Shown in pieces: positions 58,381-64,000 of a stretch of DNA of 64,000 nucleotides (positions within the stretch are counted from its first letter, which is position 1; each line of letters opens with the position of its first letter). Made by a program: the position numbers and the translations under genes. Source of the stretch: Heliocidaris erythrogramma (Eukaryota > Echinodermata > Echinoidea > Camarodonta > Echinometridae); the NCBI GenBank assembly GCA_025617745.1, contig CM046858.1:52645925-52709924 (forward strand), given 5' to 3'. The notes beneath the pieces are model-generated. The model was not told where the DNA came from, searched no databases, and saw only the letters and a program-made list of their open reading frames with translations.

Positions 58381-58859
58381 TTTCTGAAAGAAACCAGGGA
58401 CTCAAATAGCGTAAGCCTGATTCCTTGAAAATAGGTACTTTCTGTGAATATACACTCAACAAGCAAAAAATCAGGTATCTGTCATAGAGCCCAATTTTAT
58501 GTAGCTTACACACAAAGTTGTCTTTGCTTTGTGGAAAATGTTCTTGGAAGTCTGCAAAATAGTAGGTCATTTTACTAATTTTCAAACCTGCGAATGATAA
58601 TGTGCTACACCTATTAATTGACACCACTTGGCCCTATCCCCCCCCCCCCCCCAAAAAAAAAAAGAACGATGCAAAGAACTTTAAAAACAAAAATGAAAAA
58701 TAAAGACTGTGATCAAGGAATTCCTAAGTCATCCTCAATATTAATAATAATCAAAATAATGAAGAATAAAGTCTTGTGCAAGTTAGGATCGTACATGTAT
58801 AATTGTTAAACACCAACATTTGCTGGTTGAAGTGGCATTCTGAAAATGGCATCATTCGG

Positions 58860-59936
58860 GTACGGGTATGGACGTCGGCGGCTGTTCCACTGCTGAAGCA
58901 CTGCCTAAGCACGGCTAACCACGTCCAGCCACGTGTAAGGCTAAAACAAGTACGCGGAAAAATCGATTTGTCAGTGATAAATCGCTAAACACACGCTATT
59001 TCCAGTGATACCAACGCGTAAAGCCCCGGTAACACAGCGCTTTACGGCTTAATCACGGCCAAAACCCGTCAAAAAGTGGTCTCCCGTGAAGCAGACGATG
59101 TTGTTCGCGTTGATGTCGAGTTTAAGACGAGCTACGGTCGATTTATAGACGTGGCAGGACGCGGGGAAAAATCGGAACGGCGTCGGACGCGGCAAAAAGT
59201 TTTGAACTGCTCAAAATTTTAGCCCGCGGACAACCACGGGCGGCACACGTGGTAAAGACGTGCAACACACGTGAAACACACGTGATAATCCGTGTTCCGG
59301 CAGTGATTAAAACTTGGGGAGACGCGGTAAGACGCGACAAATGGATTTTTCCGCGTACTTTTTTTAGCCTTACACGTGGCTGGACGTGGCTGGACGTGGT
59401 TAGCCGTGCTTAGGCAGTGCTTCAGCAGTGGAACAGCCGCCGACGGCCATACCCCGTACAAAGCACGGCCAAACCAAAATTGACCAAAAATTACCACTTA
59501 CGACCACGTCCACCAGATTTTCATAACTTTTTGTACGTGATTTAGACGTGGAGTGCTGTGTGACCGGGGCTTAACACCCGTCCGATGACCGTGCTCTGCC
59601 GTGACAGACCGCTAAACTTTCGCGTCTTACCGCGTCTCCCCAAGTTTTAATCACTGCCGGAACACGGATTATCACGTGTGTTTCACGTGTGTTGCACGTC
59701 TTTACCACGTGTGCCGCCCGTGGTTGTCCGCGGCTAAAAATTTGAGCAGTTCAAAACTTTTTGCCGTGTCCGACGCCGTTCCGATTTTTCCCCGCGTCCT
59801 GCCACGTCTATAAATCGACCGTAGCTCGTCTTAATCTCGACATCAACGCGAACAACATCGTCTGCTTCACGGGAGACCACTTTTTGACGTGTTTTGGCGT
59901 GATTAAGCCGTAAAGCGCTGTGTGACCGGGGCTTAA
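58860..59936. repeat. nested inverted-repeat complex (GCCCCGGT...ends)
   Basis: Two inverted pairs overlap. One pairs 59019-59338 with 59619-59936 and starts AAAGCCCCGGTAACACAGCG, ending CGCTGTGTGACCGGGGCTTA. The other pairs 58860-58972 with 59341-59450 (GTCGGCGGCTGTTCCACTGC and its complement). A second copy of the terminus, GCTGTGTGACCGGGGCTTAA, lies at 59551-59573. The pattern suggests two related elements, one inserted next to or within the other. The GC content and CACGTG-type words (GTGTTTCACGTGTG) stand out from the surroundings. Confidence 0.7.
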
Positions 59937-62012
59937 GAACGGTCATATTCTCTATAACTTTTTACACTCAACAAATCTCACCAAAAAATCCTGTCATTCC
60001 TAGAAAACATGAATTATGCTTAAGGAACTAGACCCCCCCCCCCCCCCCCCCCCCCATTACACAATTCTAGGGCTACCCCTAGGTATTAGTATTTTGATGA
60101 ATATAAGTCCATTATGGCTCATTTTCAGGCCAGGGCAGTAACTTATGATTTATGAATTCTTTCTTTCTTTCAAATCCACATGTTTTCTATGATACTACTT
60201 TGTGTGTACATCTCATTTTCTTTACTACATGTACAATGTATTTCAAACACCACATGGGTTTCTCTATGGTAAGAAATGTCAATAAATGTAATGTCTGCGC
60301 TATCAAGAATATCCTTTCAAGCTAACGGGGTAATTCGGAGAAACGATTAAGTAGAATGCAAATTAACACATACTTGCTTTTGTTGAACCAGGATCACAGA
60401 ATAATGCCTTTTTGGTCATCTCCTAGTCCTAGTGATAAAGCAAGCCAATGATGTCTGCTGCCATTTGTTGTAAGGTCAACCAAGAGGAGGCTTTGGAGAG
60501 CTCCTGCAGAATGGGCTGCCTCCTGCATGCAAAATATGAAAGAAAAAAAAAAGCAAATTAAAATCTGAACTGAGCACCCCGGCCCCTGTCTATCATGAAA
60601 CAATATCTATCCTGAATATTCACTTGATATCCTTACTATTCATTAAGACTGGTCAATTCTCAAGTTAAATACCTGTAACCTGAATTAAACAATTATTAAT
60701 CACCTAACACAAATCATATATTTTCTATTATTCTACTTTCCTGTTTTCTATTTTACTTGGTTTCAGAGAATCAACGAGACGCTCCCAACGCACCCTTTCA
60801 GCAAAACCTGGGAGGGGGCGGGGCTTTGGACGAATTAATGGTGGCGTTCAAGTCAACATGACGCGACGCTACCCACCCTTTCGGAACAAGCCCCTGGCCC
60901 CCTACAATCAACTGCACTCTCAAGAGAAAAAAAATCCAAGCAACACTACAGAACAAAACATTTTTAAAAATTGCTAAGAGTTAAGTCATGACCCCCCCCC
61001 CCCCCCCCCCCCCCCCGGCATAAGGGTAAGGCTAAAATATTTCACACAAGCATGTCATGAGGATCATCACCTAAAATCTAAATATGCCTAGATTTATTCT
61101 ATAAGACTACAGAGAGCACAAATCGTTTGCATAAGACACAATATCGAGTCAAAACGACCAAAGCAGCTCACAAGCGAGCCTTGCGTAACAGGGTGGGACT
61201 GGATCGCGTGGCCGACAACCACGGCGGAGGAACGTACGTCGCACCGTTGGAAATAGAATTCAGCGGCTCCCATAATCGAACGTGATTCGACATCTCCAAA
61301 ATAATATCAGAATAAGTAAATTGAACACGAGCATCAAAATCACATCACTTCAGACTATCATAATATACAAAATCTAACTTGTGTTGATTAATATACGTGA
61401 TATGACATCCATATTTTCATTGGGTCGTTGCTTAACCTTAAAAAAAATGAAAAATTAAGTCGAGAGCTCGTCCGATTTCAGGAAAAACTATGAAATCATA
61501 TGTTATTATAATGACGTCTATATCCTCGTTCATATATCTGAAACAAAAATTATTTACACAACAAATTTAAAAAAAAAATTACATTATTTTCCCAAAACCA
61601 TATATTTTACTCTAAATTTTACCAATTTTGTGAAAAAAATCATAACTAGGGATTAGTCGATATTATGAATTTTCTTACCCTAAGAATTGAATAAAACTAC
61701 TTGCAAGTTCAGCATATGAATATTCATTGTAGGGGACGGCACATATTTTTCATAATTTCTCTTCTTTTTTGTGATTGGTCACAAAATGAATTTAGGTTAA
61801 ATTTCATTTGCATAATTTATGACTTAGCTATTGTTTACAAGCGTTAATCACCTACGTCACAAACAAAATGTCTGCGCGCGTAACATATGTGAAATGACAA
61901 TTAAACTACGCGATATCATTGCGTTTTAAGTTTGCACGCACCAGAGGTATGCGTACGCGCAGCTCAGCCGTGATTTAGAGCCTTTTTGCCGTGCGTTAGT
62001 GTTTTTTTGCAC
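59937..62012. other. interval without firm gene; one exon-like segment
   Basis: It contains poly-C tracts at about 60033-60055 and 60993-61016. On the minus strand near 60529-60400 a pyrimidine-rich stretch and GCATGCAG precede an open frame EAAHSAGALQSLLLVDLTTN followed by GSRHHWLALSLGLG. It reads like an internal exon, but no donor with correct position was found and I do not recognise the protein. The remainder shows nothing. Confidence 0.35.
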
Positions 62013-62144
62013 GGTCACGTGGTGTTATTTGACCAATCAGGATGGCTACATTCTTGAACCCGTTTTATAATTTATATTATAAAACGGGTTCAAGAATGTA
62101 GCCATCCTGATTGGTCAGATAACACCACGTGACTGTGCAAAAAT
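62013..62144. repeat. near-perfect 130-bp palindrome
   Basis: GCACGGTCACGTGGTGTTAT to TTGAACCCGTTTTATAAT is followed with almost no spacer by its reverse complement, ending ACACCACGTGACTGTGC. Arms are about 62 bases with two or three mismatches. Each arm holds CCAATCAGGATGGCTACATT (or its complement). It could be a pair of MITE ends joined head to head. Confidence 0.85.
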
Positions 62145-62171
62145 AAAGTGATAACATACAGCAAAAGGGAA

Positions 62172-62228
62172 CTGTTGCACATGTAAACATGTAAACATGT
62201 AAACATGTAAACATAAACATGTAAACAT
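62172..62228. repeat. 8-bp microsatellite (CATGTAAA)n
   Basis: Five to six units of CATGTAAA. Confidence 0.8.
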
Positions 62229-62323
62229 TTATGTAGCGCAGACGATACGACTCGATTTTGCTATATGTTTTACACGCTATACCGTATACGCTATCGATAT
62301 CGCGATATCGATCGTCGCGCTAA

Positions 62324-62357
62324 TGTCAACAAATCAACAAATCAACAAATCAACAAA
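62324..62357. repeat. 8-bp microsatellite (TCAACAAA)n
   Basis: Four units of TCAACAAA just upstream of the exon-like ATG at 62453. Confidence 0.8.
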
Positions 62358-62452
62358 ATTACAGCTGTAGCGCTACCGCGGTCGGATCGTTGCAATTCAG
62401 TACCGAAAATGAAAGTTTAAGTTTAATTTTTGACGATAGAAGCGTGTAAAAA

Positions 62453-62626
62453 ATGGCTGTATCTTCGAATCTCAGTTTTGCACCTCTCACGGAGGAAGAA
62501 CTCGACGATCTACTGAATGGGAAGGATTCCAACAGTACGAAAAGAGCAGTGAAATTTGGATTTTCAAAGCTTGCCTTGAACGTTTCGCTAAACTCAGTCG
62601 CACGGACCTATCCACCATCAGGCTAG
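62453..62626 (+). CDS. probable first exon, TEEELDDLL-type N-terminus (KIAA1958/QRICH1-like), frameshifted
   Basis: ATG at 62453 opens MAVSSNLSFAPLTEEELDDL then LNGKDSNSTKRAVK. In the next frame, from about 62552, the sequence continues IWIFKACLERFAKLSRTDLS and reaches a strong GTGAGTAAG donor at 62627. A motif TEEEL-x-x-LL-x-x-KDSxxTK followed by a helix with F-x-x-x-L is typical of N-termini of KIAA1958/ZMYM/QRICH1-like proteins and their Crypton-related kin. A single-base shift near 62550 breaks the frame. No downstream exon is recognised before the window end. Confidence 0.4.
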   Translation: MAVSSNLSFAPLTEEELDDLLNGKDSNSTKRAVKFGFSKLALNVSLNSVARTYPPSG

Positions 62627-63188
62627 GTGAGTAAGTACGGTAAGCTGTTATTGTTGAGCCATATGCAGGCATATATCAGAAAAGCGGATGAACGGACAAC
62701 ACAAAGAACAACTGTGCCAAGTGATTCCTCCTCCGAGTCCTATTCCTACTAGTGCTAGTAGGCCTACTAGTCCTGTTCCTACTACTTGTACTAGTCATTG
62801 GTGGTACCTTGTCTTCATCTTCAGGCTTCAATATAAGCTCAAATTCGAACATGCTCAGCCATGCTCAAGGAAGTGAAAATACATGATCGGTGAACCAGAT
62901 TCAATACCACTTCCATTACACATTACTAACAAATAGGTCTAAGACGAGGCCTAAACGTTGTAAATAAACATGTGCAGGCCTATAATACGTTCGCAACGGT
63001 CTAGACTAGACCTAAACATTGTAAATAAACATTGTACGTTTGCAACACTAGTCTAGACTCTAGGCCTACTAGTAGTACAGGCCTAGGGCTACATCATGTT
63101 TTGCTGAGCAGGATTCACGCATGGGACATGCCATGACAGTTTGAGGTAGGCTAAGTGAAAGCACTAAGATTGTAGACCCGTTTTATAA
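62627..63188. other. sequence with CTAGT-rich low complexity, no further exon seen
   Basis: The region 62735-62800 and 63040-63075 is rich in ACTAGT and TAGGCCT words. No exon was identified. Confidence 0.35.
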
Positions 63189-63262
63189 AACTGTTAATAC
63201 ATGGTTGTGAGGTCGTGCATTAGTGTGATCCGGCAACACGCAGGTTTTTATCGTGGTCTCTA
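63189..63262. mobile_element. half copy of the palindromic MITE family
   Basis: AACTGTTAATACATGGTTGT to GCAGGTTTTTATCGTGGT matches one arm of 55939-56095. Confidence 0.65.
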
Positions 63263-63349
63263 ACACTTGCTGAACAATCCAGCTTGCGCACAAAGCTATG
63301 CCGACGATCAATTCTCAATTATGTCCGGGGCCAGAAGCTAGTAGATGTT

Positions 63350-63635
63350 AGTAAAGTAGTAATTTGGCATTGAATGAAAGTATTACAAAAGCTCTCCAAA
63401 CATTCATTAGCTCAACAGGTGAAAAAAAGGAGTCATTTTAAAATGCCCCCAAAACATATTTCTAAGTCGAATTACGACTCACAAACTTGAGACATGATAG
63501 AATGATAATGAAACTACCCATTTCTATCAAAAACAGAAAATCGACTGATCCAAGCATATTTACTATTTTGGGCTGTTTGCTACGTTGTGGTCCTTGCGAC
63601 TTATTGTAGGTTTTGAGGCGGCGGGTCACATATTT
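63350..63635. repeat. ~290-bp dispersed repeat, copy 2
   Basis: Same orientation as 58093-58380, from GTAAAGTAGTAATTTGGCAT to GGCGGCGGGTCACATAT. It differs by a small segment near 63390 and scattered changes. Confidence 0.75.
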
Positions 63636-64000
63636 TGTTTCAGTCAATTATTACCAATTAATACAGACTGATACAAATCAAATCAAAATATATTTATAGG
63701 GAAACTAAAATACTTTTTTTTAAAATGACCGATGATCCTTTTTTTACCCCCCCCCCCCCTGTATACTTAAATCTGAGAGAAATATATTGCAATGTGAATA
63801 TCTTCATGACAGGTAAGGTGACATGTAAAGATATTATATATTATAATTTCATTAATTTCATAAATGGAATTTGTATGGAAATATGTATCAATGAATATCA
63901 GACCATAATATCGATAATAATGTTGAACTGCAAAATTTTGGCTCCATGAAATGGAACTCGTTTGTGACGATGTTCACATTCATTCCATAAGTTCTTGAAT
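63636..64000. other. AT-rich end of window
   Basis: A poly-C tract near 63750-63761 is the only distinct feature. Confidence 0.4.

Overview
The window is animal nuclear DNA and is dominated by transposable elements. Nothing is bacterial or viral-like. Evidence for an animal: spliced genes with GT-AG introns, a TRIM-type RING/B-box gene, a Pol III tRNA gene with a T-run terminator, PIF/Harbinger, hAT-like and piggyBac-like elements, several non-LTR retrotransposon lineages, a Penelope-like GIY-YIG fragment, and many (TA)n, (AC)n and long poly-G/poly-C tracts. The mix, with an apparent single-copy TRIM gene among many short inverted-repeat elements, fits a marine deuterostome. An echinoderm, perhaps a sea urchin, is my best guess, but the species cannot be fixed from this sequence.

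Layout. 0-7 kb: a 63-bp hairpin-rich tandem repeat, a LINE endonuclease fragment, a Penelope-like C-terminus, a tRNA gene in a 402-bp tandem unit, a 1.3-kb foldback element in a (TA)n-associated repeat (its empty site survives at 16.9 kb), and a 160-bp-arm palindrome. 7-18 kb: MITEs, two tRNA-derived SINE copies, a roughly 190-bp satellite and other terminal-inverted-repeat elements. 18.5-21.6 kb: the only apparently intact host gene, a two-exon TRIM-like ubiquitin ligase on the minus strand. 23.6-25 kb: a LINE C-terminus and 3' tail. 25.2-30 kb: a Harbinger element with its transposase and Myb-like genes facing each other, joined to a second, gene-poor relative that carries nested insertions. 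30-34.2 kb: a hAT-like MITE, a near-identical 1.09-kb tandem duplication and a minus-strand LINE. 36.5-47.2 kb: two adjacent elements with TA target sites and CACTSTTA ends. The larger (8.7 kb) holds at least four exons of a SAM-domain (SAMD3-like) gene. The smaller (1.7 kb) holds a homologous first exon. 48.6-51.8 kb: the longest LINE copy, with an (ATT)n tail. 52-64 kb: L1-like remnants, MITEs, large palindromes and a probable first exon at 62.45 kb.

How genes work together. The Harbinger pair (DDE transposase plus Myb/SANT-like partner) is a known two-protein transposition system; both copies carry frameshifts. The LINEs are the likely source of machinery for the SINEs, and the (ATT)n tail shared by the 51.7-kb LINE and both SINE copies is suggestive. 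The most interesting item is the repeated association of a SAM-domain first exon with TA/CACTSTTA elements. It suggests a transposon family that carries, and perhaps depends on, a SAM-domain gene. No transposase was recognised in the 8.7-kb element, so its superfamily is open; the subterminal repeats and CACT ends recall the CMC/EnSpm group.
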